Shown here: positions 16,429 to 28,107 of the stretch, in pieces
Layout: the number at the start of each line of letters is the position of its first letter
Numbering within the stretch: position 1 is the first letter of the stretch
Assembly: GCA_020832185.1 (NCBI GenBank)
Contig: JAFIFE010000009.1
Coordinates: 1 to 54,699, forward strand
Length of the DNA: 54,699 bases
Reading direction: 5' to 3'
Source: Alkalibacterium sp.
GTDB taxonomy: Bacteria > Bacillota > Bacilli > Lactobacillales > Carnobacteriaceae_A
Notes under the pieces: model-generated
The model's input: only the letters and a program-made list of their open reading frames with translations
Databases searched by the model: none
Told to the model about the DNA's origin: nothing
Made by a program: the position numbers and the translations under genes

Positions 16429-17823
16429 TTATCCCACTGACCCTTCCATCTCGAAACTAATGAGACGGTTCAGCTCAACGGCGTATTCCATTGGTAACTC
16501 TTTGGTGAAGGGTTCGACGAATCCCATGACGATCATTTCTGTCGCGGTTTCTTCGCTTAGTCCTCTACTCATCAAGTAGTACAGTTGTTCTTCTGAAATT
16601 TTAGACACTTTCGCTTCGTGTTCTAGCGCCACGTTTGAGTTGTGGATTTCATTGAATGGAATCGTATCTGATTTAGACAGGTCATCCATTAAAATCGTAT
16701 CACACTCGATGTGGGAAATAGAACCAGCTGAATCTTTACCAAACGTTACTTGACCACGGTAGTTTACTTCTCCGCCGTCTTTTGCAATCGATTTAGAGAC
16801 AATTGAGCTCGATGTGTTCGGTGCGTTGTGGATCATTTTAGCACCTGTATCTTGTACTTGTCCGGCTCCAGCCATTGCGATAGACATCGTCGTTCCGCGT
16901 GCGCCGCGTCCGTTCAAGTGGATACTTGGGTATTTCATAGTCGTTTTAGCGCCTAAGTTCCCATCGATCCATTCAACAGTTGCGCCTTCTGCAGCATGAG
17001 CACGTTTAGTTACCAGGTTATACACGTTATCAGACCAGTTCTGAATAGTCGTGTAACGGCAGTATGCATCTTTTTTAACGATGATTTCTACAACGGCAGC
17101 ATGTAGTGAACTGGTTGAGAACGTTGGTGCGGTACAGCCTTCAACGTAATGAACACTTGCGCCTTCATCAACGATGATCAGGGTACGTTCGAACTGTCCC
17201 ATCATTTCGTTATTGATACGGAAGTACATTTGTAGAGGCACGTCACATCTTACGCCTTTAGGAACATAGATGAACGTTCCACCAGACCAGACTGACGAGT
17301 TCAATGCAGCCAGTTTATTGTCTGTCGGTGGCACAACTGTTCCAAAGTGTTCTTTGAACAGTTCAGGGTATTCTTTCAGTGCAGAATCTGTATCTGTAAA
17401 GATGATCCCCAGCTTTTCAAATTCTTCTTTCATGTTGTGGTAAACCACTTCTGATTCGTACTGAGCTCCAGAACCTGCCAGGAATTGGCGTTCTGCTTCA
17501 GGTACGCCTAAACGGTCAAAGGTTTCTTTGATTTTGTCCGGCACATCATCCCAGCTGCGAGCAGAGCCTTCACTTGCTTTACGGTAGTAAGTGTAGTTGT
17601 CAAAATCAACATCTGATAAATCTGCACCCCACTCAGGCATTGGACGTGATCTGTAGTGGTCGTATGATTTCATACGGTAATCCAGCATCCACTGAGGTTC
17701 TTCTTTTCGACCGGAGATGTCACGGATAATACTTTCGTTCAACCCTTTACCCGTATCATAAACCGATTCAACATCATCGTGGAATCCGTATTTGTATTCA
17801 TTTTTCTCTGGTACTTGAGTCAT
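16429..17823 (-). CDS. sufB: Fe-S cluster assembly protein SufB
   Basis: A 464-residue scaffold subunit of the SUF machine. SufB with SufC and SufD forms the SufBC2D complex on which iron-sulfur clusters are built before transfer to apoproteins in the cytoplasm. Family landmarks are [20 protein letters not shown], the long beta-helix core with [20 protein letters not shown] (contains the conserved Cys thought to accept sulfur) and the C-terminal [20 protein letters not shown]. Length is typical. It is the last gene of the operon, 46 bp after sufU. Confidence 0.97.
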   Translation of the reverse strand: MTQVPEKNEYKYGFHDDVESVYDTGKGLNESIIRDISGRKEEPQWMLDYRMKSYDHYRSRPMPEWGADLSDVDFDNYTYYRKASEGSARSWDDVPDKIKETFDRLGVPEAERQFLAGSGAQYESEVVYHNMKEEFEKLGIIFTDTDSALKEYPELFKEHFGTVVPPTDNKLAALNSSVWSGGTFIYVPKGVRCDVPLQMYFRINNEMMGQFERTLIIVDEGASVHYVEGCTAPTFSTSSLHAAVVEIIVKKDAYCRYTTIQNWSDNVYNLVTKRAHAAEGATVEWIDGNLGAKTTMKYPSIHLNGRGARGTTMSIAMAGAGQVQDTGAKMIHNAPNTSSSIVSKSIAKDGGEVNYRGQVTFGKDSAGSISHIECDTILMDDLSKSDTIPFNEIHNSNVALEHEAKVSKISEEQLYYLMSRGLSEETATEMIVMGFVEPFTKELPMEYAVELNRLISFEMEGSVG

Positions 17824-17869
17824 GTAACTTTCCCCTTCCTACATGTTTCTCTCTTCATTCAGTATACAT

Positions 17870-20854
<2,985 letters not shown>

Positions 20855-20875
20855 AAGTCAGGGCCTCCTCAAAAA

Positions 20876-21649
20876 TTAGTCTTCTTCGATTTCGATGTCT
20901 AATCCTAATTCTTCCATTAGACCTTTGTATCCTTCTGCTTCAAGTTGTTTAGATAGATCTGCTCCACCTGTTTTAACCACGCGTCCATCCATCATGATGT
21001 GAACAACGTCTGGTGTGATGTAGTTCAGCAAACGCTGATAGTGAGTGATGATCAGTGAGCCGAATCCTTCACCGCGCATCGCATTTACACCTTTTGATAC
21101 TACTTGAAGGGCATCGATATCAAGTCCTGAATCGATTTCGTCTAAAATAGCGAAAGTCGGTTCGATCATCATTAACTGTAAAATTTCGTTACGTTTTTTC
21201 TCTCCACCTGAGAATCCTTCGTTCAGGTAGCGTTCAGCCATTTCTTCCGGCATATCCAGAACGGCCATTTTTTCATCTAGTTTAGTAATAAAGTCCATAA
21301 CGCCCATTTTGTCGTCGTCTTCACGTCTTGAGTTGATTGCCGCACGCATGAATTCAGCGTTTGTGATTCCGGCAATTTCACTTGGGTATTGAACAGCTAA
21401 AAACAGTCCTGCGCGGGCACGTTCGTCCACTTCCATTTCCAGAACGTTTTCTCCGTCTAAAAGGACTTCTCCTTCAGTGACTTCATAGCTTGGGTGTCCC
21501 ATGATTGCAGCAGAAAGTGTTGATTTCCCTGTTCCATTTGGTCCCATGATTGCGTGGATTTCGCCTGTCTGCATCTTCAGGTTCACGCCTTTAAGAATTT
21601 CTTTGTCCTCAATGGATACATGTAGGTTCTTGATCTCTAATACGGCCAT
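20876..21649 (-). CDS. sufC: Fe-S assembly ATPase SufC
   Basis: A 257-residue soluble ABC-type ATPase. Walker A is GPNGTGKS, the Q-loop lies in LAVQYPSEIAGI, the signature is FSGGEKKRNEILQ and Walker B is FAILDEIDSGLDIDAL with the SufC-typical Glu. ATP binding by two SufC subunits remodels SufB and SufD. First gene of the operon. I start it at 21649 behind GAAGG; a 16-residue longer frame to 21697 lacks a ribosome site. Confidence 0.97.
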   Translation of the reverse strand: MAVLEIKNLHVSIEDKEILKGVNLKMQTGEIHAIMGPNGTGKSTLSAAIMGHPSYEVTEGEVLLDGENVLEMEVDERARAGLFLAVQYPSEIAGITNAEFMRAAINSRREDDDKMGVMDFITKLDEKMAVLDMPEEMAERYLNEGFSGGEKKRNEILQLMMIEPTFAILDEIDSGLDIDALQVVSKGVNAMRGEGFGSLIITHYQRLLNYITPDVVHIMMDGRVVKTGGADLSKQLEAEGYKGLMEELGLDIEIEED

Positions 21650-21733
21650 TATGTACCTTCCTTTTCTACTTGTATTTTTTTGAGCAAAAATGACCAAATC
21701 ATCCGTGATTTAGTTTCTTGCTTACAATCCCTA

Positions 21734-21762
21734 ATTTTAGTCTAATTGAGAATCAGAATCAA
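21734..21762 (-). promoter_or_regulatory. suf promoter overlapped by a Fur-like box
   Basis: Minus strand: TTGATT (21757-21762), 17-bp spacer, TAAAAT (21734-21739). The -35 and half of the spacer are covered by TGATTCTGATTCTCA (21747-21761), a 7-1-7 inverted repeat that matches 11 of 14 arm positions of the Fur consensus TGATAAT-N-ATTATCA. This suggests repression by a Fur-family regulator, so suf would be induced when iron is low. The promoter is well supported; the regulator is inferred. Confidence 0.6.
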
Positions 21763-21851
21763 GGTTTCTTTCGTTAAATACGTGTAACATCTCATTTTTC
21801 GTTGAAACGACGGGCTTTCCAGATTGTAAAAATTATCATCTGAGAGTATAT

Positions 21852-21889
21852 AAAAAGTCATCAGGCTGTTTACACCTTGATGACTTTTT
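21852..21889 (-). terminator. Terminator between suf and the PLD gene
   Basis: AAAAAGTCATCA (21852-21863) pairs with TGATGACTTTTT (21878-21889). On the minus strand it follows the phospholipase D-like gene, whose stop is 11 bp away. Confidence 0.85.
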
Positions 21890-21900
21890 ACTCTATTCAA

Positions 21901-23343
21901 TTAAAGCAGGCTTTCTAAGGCCCACGCAATCGGACGCATCGCTGGAATCAGGAGTCTCTGCCACCAGATGGCCTCTTTTTCGTCTGTTTTTTCACCTGGA
22001 ACGAATGTTCCGTCCGGTTCATATAACACACTTTTCTTGAGGTAACTCTCTTCTGCTTCAGCTAAAATCTGTTCTGCCAGCTCTTCACTGTCCAGCACAA
22101 TCATTGATTCCGTACTGAGATAGGTGCTTCTTGCATCAAAGTTGAATGCCCCTACCGCACTTATCTGCTCATCAACAACCATCGTCTTCATATGTAGAGA
22201 CGCTTCCTTTGGCCGGTATTCATAATAATCCAGAAATGAGTCGACAAAGTACTGTCTGCGGTTTTCCGTGCCGCTTTGAGCCACCATGTTCGAATTCGTT
22301 GACATCCCGTTTGTTAATAAAATCCCTTGTTCAACCGTTATGTTTGCTTCTTCGATATGTCTGCGCATATGACGGTCTGGAATGGTCCAGGGTGACTGGA
22401 TGAAAAGGGATTCTTCAGCCTGACTTGCAAGTGTGAGCATATCGCTCCAGATATAAGGCTGTTTAAAGTTCCGTTCAATGCTGTTATGAGTAAAGAACCC
22501 ACTGTTGATTTCTACAGACCGGTCGATCCAGTTCTCAACATTACTGACATTTTCCCGTTCCTCGAGTTCCGATTGATGCTCCTCATATGCCTCTGTCAGT
22601 GTGGCGATTTTCTCATCTGCCAGATCCTGTTCCCAGTTAAACAAATTTCGATTATCTTCAGTTTTAGCATAGTCACTTTCAAACAATTCAGTATAGTAGC
22701 TCCGCATGTCATTGATCAGACTGTCTTCTGCCTGGTCTTCATTGATCAATAAAACGTCTCTATCATGAGAGTAATTGACATCCTGATCGCTTCTCTCATA
22801 ATACAAGTCCCCAACATTTCGTCCGCCGACAATCGCGTACTGATTATCTACCAGCAGCAGCTTGTCATGGAGTCGATTATTCAAACGCCATGGTGCTAGA
22901 ACGACAGAGACAATGGGCTCGTATAATTTCAGTTCGATATTCGGGTGGGCATTAAATGCTCTCAAGACATCTCTATCATCCCCACGGACCCCATGAAAAA
23001 TTCCGTCCAGAATATACCTTACTTCAACGCCTCTATCCGCTGCTGCCAAAATATAAGCATAGAACAACTGAACACTTTCGCCGTCTTCCATATAAAAATA
23101 GGACACATCGATCGTTTCCTCTGCCTGATCGATAATATCCATCCGGGCTCCAAATGCTTCCAGTCCGTACCCAAGCAACGTGACCCGTTCATCTGTTTCC
23201 ATAAAGGTCACATCACGTTCAACGACATCAGGTGGCGTTCTCAAAGCCACTAAAATAATAGCGGTAAACACAAAATAAATAACATATAAGCCGATTAGTC
23301 CTCCAATGACTTTCCCAACTGTCTTTGCTCTTCTTTTTTTCAT
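21901..23343 (-). CDS. Phospholipase D-family membrane protein, cardiolipin synthase-like
   Basis: A 480-residue protein with one N-terminal membrane helix (VIGGLIGLYVIYFVFTAIIL) and two PLD domains. Both HKD motifs are intact: HDKLLLVDNQYAIVGGRN near 160 and HMKTMVVDEQISAVGAFNFD near 385. Bacterial members join phosphatidylglycerol into cardiolipin or cleave phospholipids. The single anchor and spacing differ from classical Cls (two anchors), so the exact reaction is open. I prefer ATG 23343 over GTG 23355 because GTGGGG serves better as ribosome site. Confidence 0.8.
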   Translation of the reverse strand: MKKRRAKTVGKVIGGLIGLYVIYFVFTAIILVALRTPPDVVERDVTFMETDERVTLLGYGLEAFGARMDIIDQAEETIDVSYFYMEDGESVQLFYAYILAAADRGVEVRYILDGIFHGVRGDDRDVLRAFNAHPNIELKLYEPIVSVVLAPWRLNNRLHDKLLLVDNQYAIVGGRNVGDLYYERSDQDVNYSHDRDVLLINEDQAEDSLINDMRSYYTELFESDYAKTEDNRNLFNWEQDLADEKIATLTEAYEEHQSELEERENVSNVENWIDRSVEINSGFFTHNSIERNFKQPYIWSDMLTLASQAEESLFIQSPWTIPDRHMRRHIEEANITVEQGILLTNGMSTNSNMVAQSGTENRRQYFVDSFLDYYEYRPKEASLHMKTMVVDEQISAVGAFNFDARSTYLSTESMIVLDSEELAEQILAEAEESYLKKSVLYEPDGTFVPGEKTDEKEAIWWQRLLIPAMRPIAWALESLL

Positions 23344-23477
23344 TTTTTTCCCCACATTCTAAACAAACTGACAACACTTCTATATTACATTATCCTCCAT
23401 AAAATAACACCCGATACTTATCCAAATCCCAATAAAAAGTGAATCCTTCAATGAACGGACAGTTACGCAAGCAAAAA

Positions 23478-23501
23478 GCGCAGAGAACAAAATCCCTGCG
23501 C
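23478..23501 (-). terminator. Terminator of the second SDR gene
   Basis: GCGCAG (23478-23483) pairs with CTGCGC (23496-23501). The minus strand continues TTTTTGCTTG. It lies about 28 bp after the SDR stop. Confidence 0.75.
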
Positions 23502-23528
23502 ATCCGATTTTACACTATAAGAAGTCCC

Positions 23529-24323
23529 TTAGTTCTTCAGTTTTTCGGCAATAATAGCTGCTGCTTTTTTAGGCATGACTCGATACATCCGGTCCATCAT
23601 CTTGGCATCATTTCCGACCATAACTCGGTAGGTATTCTCCTCAATGGCATCGATCATCATTTTTGCCGCATCGTCAGCTAGGGTTAATTTGTGTTCTTTC
23701 CCGCCGGCATCAGTCGTAGTTTTACGTTCGACTTTTGAATTCTGCATTATGTTTGTCTTAATGGCTCCGGGAAAGGCAATGGTCACCCCTACATTCGTAT
23801 CCATAAGTTCTGAATGCAGGCCTTCCGTCATTAATTTAACAGCTGCTTTTGATGCCCCATAAATCGATTGTCCTGGAACAGGCAAAAACCCACCCATACT
23901 GGATATATTTAAAATATGACCTTCAGGGCGTTTAAGTAATTCAGGCAGGAAACTCTTTACCATATAAAGAGTGCCATAAAAGTTGACATTCATGACTTGC
24001 TCTATTTTTTCATACCCTAAATCGTTCACAGGAACAAACGGCTGAATGATTCCGGCATTATTAATGATTCCATCAACGGTTCCATGAAAATCGACTACTT
24101 CGTCTACTACTCGTTCAACGGCCTCCCTATCAGCAATATTCGTCTGGTGAGTAGAGATTTTCCCTTTAGCTTCAGGGGCTAGACGAGCTGTTTCAAGGAC
24201 CGACTCTTCGTTAATATCCAGCGCCGCCACGCGTGCCCCTCGTTTAACTAACTCAAGCACGAGCTCTCTTCCCATTCCAGATCCTGCTCCTGTGACAACT
24301 AGTGTTTTTCCTTTGACTTTCAT
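23529..24323 (-). CDS. Short-chain dehydrogenase/reductase
   Basis: A 264-residue classical SDR. Motifs are TGAGSGMG (residues 11-18), ALDIN (an acidic residue after strand 2, suggesting NAD), NNAGI, NISSMGG and YGASK with the catalytic Tyr-Lys. The late KMMDRMYRVMPKKAAAIIAE tail is typical of the group annotated as YqjQ/DltE-like SDRs. The substrate is unknown. AGGAGGG precedes the ATG. A single-gene unit bounded by two terminators. Confidence 0.88.
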   Translation of the reverse strand: MKVKGKTLVVTGAGSGMGRELVLELVKRGARVAALDINEESVLETARLAPEAKGKISTHQTNIADREAVERVVDEVVDFHGTVDGIINNAGIIQPFVPVNDLGYEKIEQVMNVNFYGTLYMVKSFLPELLKRPEGHILNISSMGGFLPVPGQSIYGASKAAVKLMTEGLHSELMDTNVGVTIAFPGAIKTNIMQNSKVERKTTTDAGGKEHKLTLADDAAKMMIDAIEENTYRVMVGNDAKMMDRMYRVMPKKAAAIIAEKLKN

Positions 24324-24372
24324 ATTTTTCCCTCCTGTTTATGTATTCGCTTACATTATACCGCAAAAAAAG

Positions 24373-24423
24373 GAAAAAAGAATGACTTTGTTAAACTGTT
24401 CACTAAAAAAGCATTCTTTTTTC
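24373..24423 (-). terminator. Terminator of the thi operon
   Basis: GAAAAAAGAATG (24373-24384) pairs with CATTCTTTTTTC (24412-24423), a perfect 12-bp stem with a 27-nt loop, 9 bp after the thiE stop. Confidence 0.75.
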
Positions 24424-24431
24424 AGTCCCTC

Positions 24432-25109
24432 TTATTTTCCAGTTTTTTTCAGCTTCTTCACAGTGTCCACTATAGAAGGGGACTGAGTGACAGCAGAAAC
24501 GATCGCTATGCCATCCACGCCCGTTTCCCAAACCTCGCTGGCATTCGCTTCATTGATGCCTCCTATAGCTACTGCTGCCAAATGATCTCTATCCATCATG
24601 GCCTCTGATAGGCCTTCTAGACCAATAACTGCTTCGTGATCTGATTTAGACATGGGTGTGAAAGCCGGTCCGATTCCTGCGTAATCAAGCCCTTTTATAT
24701 TCTCTGCCTCTCTGAACTGGGTCAGGTTATTTGTCGACAATCCGATAATGTAGTCTTCTCCTAATTCTTCAATGACCGTTTGTATCGGGGTATCGCCTTG
24801 TCCCACATGCACGCCGTCTGCCTGAAGGTGTTCTGCAAGCAACAGATTGTCATTAATGATAAAAGGAACACCGTATTGTCTGCACAGAAGCTGACACGCC
24901 TGTGCTAGTTCAAGTAAAGCTGCAGGGTCTTTTTCAAGACTATTATTTCCTTTTTCTCTGAACTGATAACACGTAATGCCTGCTTGAAGTGCTTCTTTCA
25001 AGACCTCAAGAAGGGGTTTGTCATGGCAGTCCTGAGATCCTGCAATGAAATAGATCTCCAGTATGTGTTTCATGTCTCTATCCTTTTTCATGTCTCTATC
25101 CTTTTTCAT
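24432..25109 (-). CDS. thiE: Thiamin-phosphate synthase
   Basis: A TIM-barrel enzyme that joins HMP-pyrophosphate and thiazole phosphate to thiamin phosphate. Landmarks are YQFREKG, FIINDNLLLAEHLQADGVHVGQGD, GIGPAFTPMSKSDH (pyrophosphate contact) and VAIGGINEANASEV. The common GP-F-T-TK motif has a variant, PMSKSD, also found in LAB enzymes. ATG 25109 overlaps the thiD stop (ATGA), but an 18-bp unit is duplicated here, giving in-frame ATGs at 25109, 25091 and 25073, each behind AAAGGA. The core protein begins at the third Met (213 residues). Confidence 0.93.
   Translation of the reverse strand: MKKDRDMKKDRDMKHILEIYFIAGSQDCHDKPLLEVLKEALQAGITCYQFREKGNNSLEKDPAALLELAQACQLLCRQYGVPFIINDNLLLAEHLQADGVHVGQGDTPIQTVIEELGEDYIIGLSTNNLTQFREAENIKGLDYAGIGPAFTPMSKSDHEAVIGLEGLSEAMMDRDHLAAVAIGGINEANASEVWETGVDGIAIVSAVTQSPSIVDTVKKLKKTGK
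25074..25109 (-). repeat. Tandem 18-bp duplication of the thiE start
   Basis: Two exact adjacent copies of ATGAAAAAGGATAGAGAC on the minus strand, followed by a third ATG. Each copy supplies a start codon and an AAAGGA ribosome site for the next ATG. The unit is a multiple of three, so copy number changes keep the frame. Confidence 0.95.
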
Positions 25110-25915
25110 GACTGTTCCTTTCTATAGGCCCAATGGTTCGTCGGTCCATGTCCGTTCCCGATGTTCAGTTCATTCTGGATAGCCGCTTGTATGAAGGCTT
25201 TGGCTGTGCGGACGGCATTCTCTACAGACTCCCCTTTACCTAATTCCGCTGCAATACACGCCGCAAAGGTACAGCCTGTTCCATGTGTATCTTTAGTTTT
25301 GAATCTGGGTGAATTCAGCCAGATCTCATTCCCATCTTCCAGAAGAACCAGGTCATCTGCATGTTCTTCATCCAGGGCATGCCCGCCTTTGATAACGACA
25401 TTTTTACTGCCATTTTCTTGCAGGCGTTTAGCGGTTTCCAGCATGTCTGCTTTGGATTTGATTGCCATATCCGTCAAGGCTTCAGCTTCTGGTATATTAG
25501 GGGTGATCACTGTAGCCAGCGGGGCCAAGACCTCTTTCATAACTGTAATAGCTGTTTCTTCCATTAAAGGGTGACCTCCTTTGGCAATCATCACGGGATC
25601 GATGACCAATGGAATGCCGGGGTGTTCACGATACGCTTCAGCCACGGCTCTCATATACTCTCCATTGACCAGCATCCCTGTTTTCATAGCTGCCACCGTG
25701 AAATCTGAGAAAATAGATGTCCATTGCATTTTTACCATATCAATGGGCACGGGATGAACGCCTTGTACGCCTGTTGTATTTTGTGCCGTGATCGCTGTGA
25801 TGACGGACATTCCAAATACCCCGCGTTCCTGAAAGGTTTTTAAATCTGCCTGAATTCCGGCTCCACCGCCACTGTCACTTCCTGCGACTGTTAACACTTG
25901 AGGTACTTTGCTCAT
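25106..25915 (-). CDS. thiD: HMP/HMP-phosphate kinase
   Basis: A 269-residue ribokinase-fold enzyme that phosphorylates hydroxymethylpyrimidine twice for thiamin synthesis. Motifs are TVAGSDSGGGAGIQADLKTF, FGMSVITAITAQNT, PLVIDPVMIAKGG, and the anion-hole/catalytic DTHGTGCTFAACIAA (Asp at about residue 210). Its start overlaps the thiM stop by 4 bp and its stop overlaps the thiE start. Because no thiC or thiG lies here, the operon suits salvage of HMP and thiazole rather than de novo synthesis. Confidence 0.96.
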   Translation of the reverse strand: MSKVPQVLTVAGSDSGGGAGIQADLKTFQERGVFGMSVITAITAQNTTGVQGVHPVPIDMVKMQWTSIFSDFTVAAMKTGMLVNGEYMRAVAEAYREHPGIPLVIDPVMIAKGGHPLMEETAITVMKEVLAPLATVITPNIPEAEALTDMAIKSKADMLETAKRLQENGSKNVVIKGGHALDEEHADDLVLLEDGNEIWLNSPRFKTKDTHGTGCTFAACIAAELGKGESVENAVRTAKAFIQAAIQNELNIGNGHGPTNHWAYRKEQS

Positions 25916-26727
25916 TTGCTTATCCTTTCTATCTTATGATAGTTGTTCAAATCGTCGTCTGTCACTATAGCCAGTGCATCAATAAGGGCAGCTCTAAAGG
26001 TTCCGGGGCCTGATACTCCAGATTCTACTGCTTTTTCAGCTGCGACACCGAATGCAACATGCGCTGTGACCACCTTATCCAAAACGTCTTCTGATGTTAA
26101 AGGCTCTCTGGTTGCCAGTAGTGCTCCAATAATGCCGCTCAACATACAACCGCTTCCGGTAATTGCCCCTAACAGCTCCACGCCGTTATCGATTCTGACT
26201 GTGTGCTCTCCATCAGTGACCAGATCAGAGACCCCAGAAACTGCCACAATACACCCATTTTCTCTCGCGCACTGCTCGGCAATTTCGACCGGTAATTGGG
26301 TATTGTCTATTGAATCAACCCCTTTAGATTCCCAGTGCCTGCCAGTCAGTGAGGCGATTTCTGCTGCATTGCCTCTTATTACTGTAAAATCGATGGCTTC
26401 AAACAATCTTTTTGCCGCTGTTTGTCTGAACTGTGTCGCTCCCACTCCGACAGGATCTAGGATGACTGGGACTCCTCTTTCATTCGCCTTCTCCCCAGCC
26501 CTCAACATACTTTCTACTGTCTGTGATGTCGGTGTGCCCATATTCAGCACCAAAGCATCTGCCAATGCAGCGACTTCTTCGACCTCTTCGACTGCAAGTG
26601 CCATGATCGGTGAAGCACCAATCGCCAGTAACGCATTGGCTGCATCATTAGCTACTACTTGATTAGTAATACTATGGATCAATGGGTTTGATTCTCTAAC
26701 GTCTTTAATACACTCTCTGAAATTCAT
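25912..26727 (-). CDS. thiM: Hydroxyethylthiazole kinase
   Basis: A 271-residue kinase that phosphorylates the thiazole alcohol THZ. It begins with the conserved NPLIHSITNQVVANDAANAL, contains NMGTPT, ILDPVGVGAT, VIRGNAAEIASL and the catalytic AITGSGCMLSG. First gene of the thi operon, directly behind the TPP riboswitch and a GAGGAGG ribosome site. Its expression should fall when thiamin pyrophosphate is plentiful. Confidence 0.96.
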   Translation of the reverse strand: MNFRECIKDVRESNPLIHSITNQVVANDAANALLAIGASPIMALAVEEVEEVAALADALVLNMGTPTSQTVESMLRAGEKANERGVPVILDPVGVGATQFRQTAAKRLFEAIDFTVIRGNAAEIASLTGRHWESKGVDSIDNTQLPVEIAEQCARENGCIVAVSGVSDLVTDGEHTVRIDNGVELLGAITGSGCMLSGIIGALLATREPLTSEDVLDKVVTAHVAFGVAAEKAVESGVSGPGTFRAALIDALAIVTDDDLNNYHKIERISK

Positions 26728-26756
26728 CCTTGTCCTCCTCAGTTTTTCCGATTAAA

Positions 26757-26785
26757 TAAAAAAACTCCCACTGCTTACGTGGAAG
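26757..26785 (-). terminator. Riboswitch expression-platform terminator
   Basis: Minus strand CTTCCAC-gtaagca-GTGGGAG followed by TTTTTTT, 45 bp downstream of the aptamer and 30 bp before thiM. It is placed to stop transcription when TPP is bound. Confidence 0.8.
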
Positions 26786-26830
26786 AGATGGATGAACCTA
26801 TTAGCACAGTAATCCGTGATCCTGCACTAT

Positions 26831-26911
26831 TCATCTTCCCTTCGCTAGCATTATCTAGATCAGGTCAAGGGTCAGGTCTTACCTTTCTCAGCTCTTCAGC
26901 TCCCCTGATGA
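26831..26911 (-). ncRNA. TPP riboswitch (THI element)
   Basis: The minus strand shows TPP aptamer landmarks in order: P1 strand TCATC, GGGGAGCT, GCTGAGA, then GACCCTTGACCTGATCTAGA, the near-invariant TAATGCTAGCGAAGGGAA and closing GATGA. It leads the thiM-thiD-thiE operon with a terminator between, the usual transcription-attenuation arrangement of Gram-positive bacteria. Confidence 0.95.
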
Positions 26912-27015
26912 CTTCAGTATTTAATCTATTTCAGTTTAGCATAGTTTATTCAAGCACACTAGTCTCCCTTAAATAAAAAAAGCGCAAAGCGTTTAGGCTC
27001 TGCACTCGTTCTGGT

Positions 27016-27195
27016 TTATCCGTGGTATTCCCCTTTTGTCGCAATGTTATCTTTACTTATTTCATTGATGATAACAGTAACTGCTTCTTTGGGTGCGCCC
27101 GTATGTGTTTCAACGGCTTTAACGACATCTTTGATCAAGCCTTCTTTTTGATCCTTTGAGCGTCCTTCGATCATTTCTACATGTACGATTGGCAT
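27016..27195 (-). CDS. 4-oxalocrotonate tautomerase-family protein
   Basis: A 59-residue protein beginning MPIVHVEMIEGRSKDQKEGL, with the catalytic Pro1 exposed after Met removal, Arg12 and the end EISKDNIATKGEYHG. This is the small 4-OT/DmpI/YwhB subgroup that forms hexamers and moves protons between keto and enol forms. The physiological substrate in bacteria lacking aromatic meta-cleavage pathways is unknown, and none is seen here. GGGAGGA precedes the ATG. A single gene between the thi operon and the GcvH-like gene. Confidence 0.92.
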   Translation of the reverse strand: MPIVHVEMIEGRSKDQKEGLIKDVVKAVETHTGAPKEAVTVIINEISKDNIATKGEYHG

Positions 27196-27228
27196 GATAG
27201 TTCCTCCCTTCCATTAGGTTATGAGACT

Positions 27229-27585
27229 TTAGTCAGAAAAAGCATCGGTTTTCAAAAGGTCAAACTCTTTTTCAGCTAACTCTGTCACAATCATAATCCA
27301 ATTCGTTTCTTTTTCTGAGTCATTCAGTAACTCAGGCTCGTCTTCTATTTCCTGGTGGACCTCTTTCACTGTCAAATCAAATGGAACTGTAAACTCAGTA
27401 ACGGCTTTTGCCCCTTCGACATTTAAAATAGCGTCCCCTTTTTTCATCGGACCTGTTTTTGCACTTACTTCAACAAACATCACTTCTCCGACGTCATCCT
27501 GTCCTTTTTCAGACAATCCTACTCGGTACTCTGTGTCATTCATTTGTTCAACCCATAATCCATTCGGATGGTATTTGATGGTCAT
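27229..27585 (-). CDS. gcvH: GcvH-like lipoyl-domain protein
   Basis: A 118-residue protein of the glycine cleavage H-protein family. The lipoyl hairpin is recognisable as NVEGAKAVTEFTVPFDLTVKEV, with Lys in GAKAVTEF where H protein carries lipoate, and DEPELLNDSEKETNWI closely matching the H-protein tail. I start it at 27585 behind GGAG because the longer frame overlaps the ArsC-like gene. No gcvT or gcvP is nearby, so it may act in lipoate relay, as H protein does in B. subtilis, rather than in glycine breakdown. Confidence 0.85.
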   Translation of the reverse strand: MTIKYHPNGLWVEQMNDTEYRVGLSEKGQDDVGEVMFVEVSAKTGPMKKGDAILNVEGAKAVTEFTVPFDLTVKEVHQEIEDEPELLNDSEKETNWIMIVTELAEKEFDLLKTDAFSD

Positions 27586-27586
27586 T

Positions 27587-27949
27587 TTAGTATTCTCCTT
27601 TTCCCCATACTCGCTCATATACTTCAGCTTTAAATCCTGAAGTAAAGACCTCTCCTTCAACAGCAAAAGGCCGTTTGACTAACATCCCATTACTTGACAA
27701 ATGTTCAGCTGCTTCTTCGATCGTCATGTCAGGTAAGGTCTCTTTTAAATTCTGTTCTCTATAAGCGTTCCCGCTGGTATTGAAGAATGATTTTACCGTA
27801 AGGTCTGTCTCTTTCAATAATGACATCCATTTTTCTTTTGATGGCGAATCTTCCAGCAGACTGATTTCGTCGTAATCAACAGCCTGTTCATCCAGCCACT
27901 TCTTCGCTTTCTTACACGTCGTACAACGTGGGTGACAATAAAACTTCAT
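27587..27949 (-). CDS. ArsC/Spx-family protein (YusI-like)
   Basis: A 120-residue thioredoxin-fold protein of the ArsC/Spx family. A CxxC motif lies near the N-terminus (CHPRCTTCKKAKKWLDEQ), followed by DISLLE-type helices and the closing KRPFAVEGEVFTSGFKAEVY. Many such proteins are not arsenate reductases. It is adjacent to a GcvH-like gene, with the downstream ATG only one base after its stop, the same pairing as yusI-gcvH in B. subtilis. A redox role connected to lipoyl proteins is possible but inferred. Confidence 0.88.
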   Translation of the reverse strand: MKFYCHPRCTTCKKAKKWLDEQAVDYDEISLLEDSPSKEKWMSLLKETDLTVKSFFNTSGNAYREQNLKETLPDMTIEEAAEHLSSNGMLVKRPFAVEGEVFTSGFKAEVYERVWGKGEY

Positions 27950-28107
27950 ACATAGCCTCCTTGTGTTTCACTTTCCTATTATAGACCACTTGATATAGAA
28001 ATTAAAAGGCTCAGTTAGAAAAAGTGCATTAGAAAAATAGCCATAGCTTTTCGACGCCTACCTCTAGTTAGTCTGAGTGGGTCACCTAACATTCCTCTAA
28101 AATAAAA

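Noticed and set aside
25943-26662. A 239-codon plus-strand frame opposite thiM
   Set aside because: Antisense shadow of a confidently identified gene; Ser/Thr/Ala-rich with no family.
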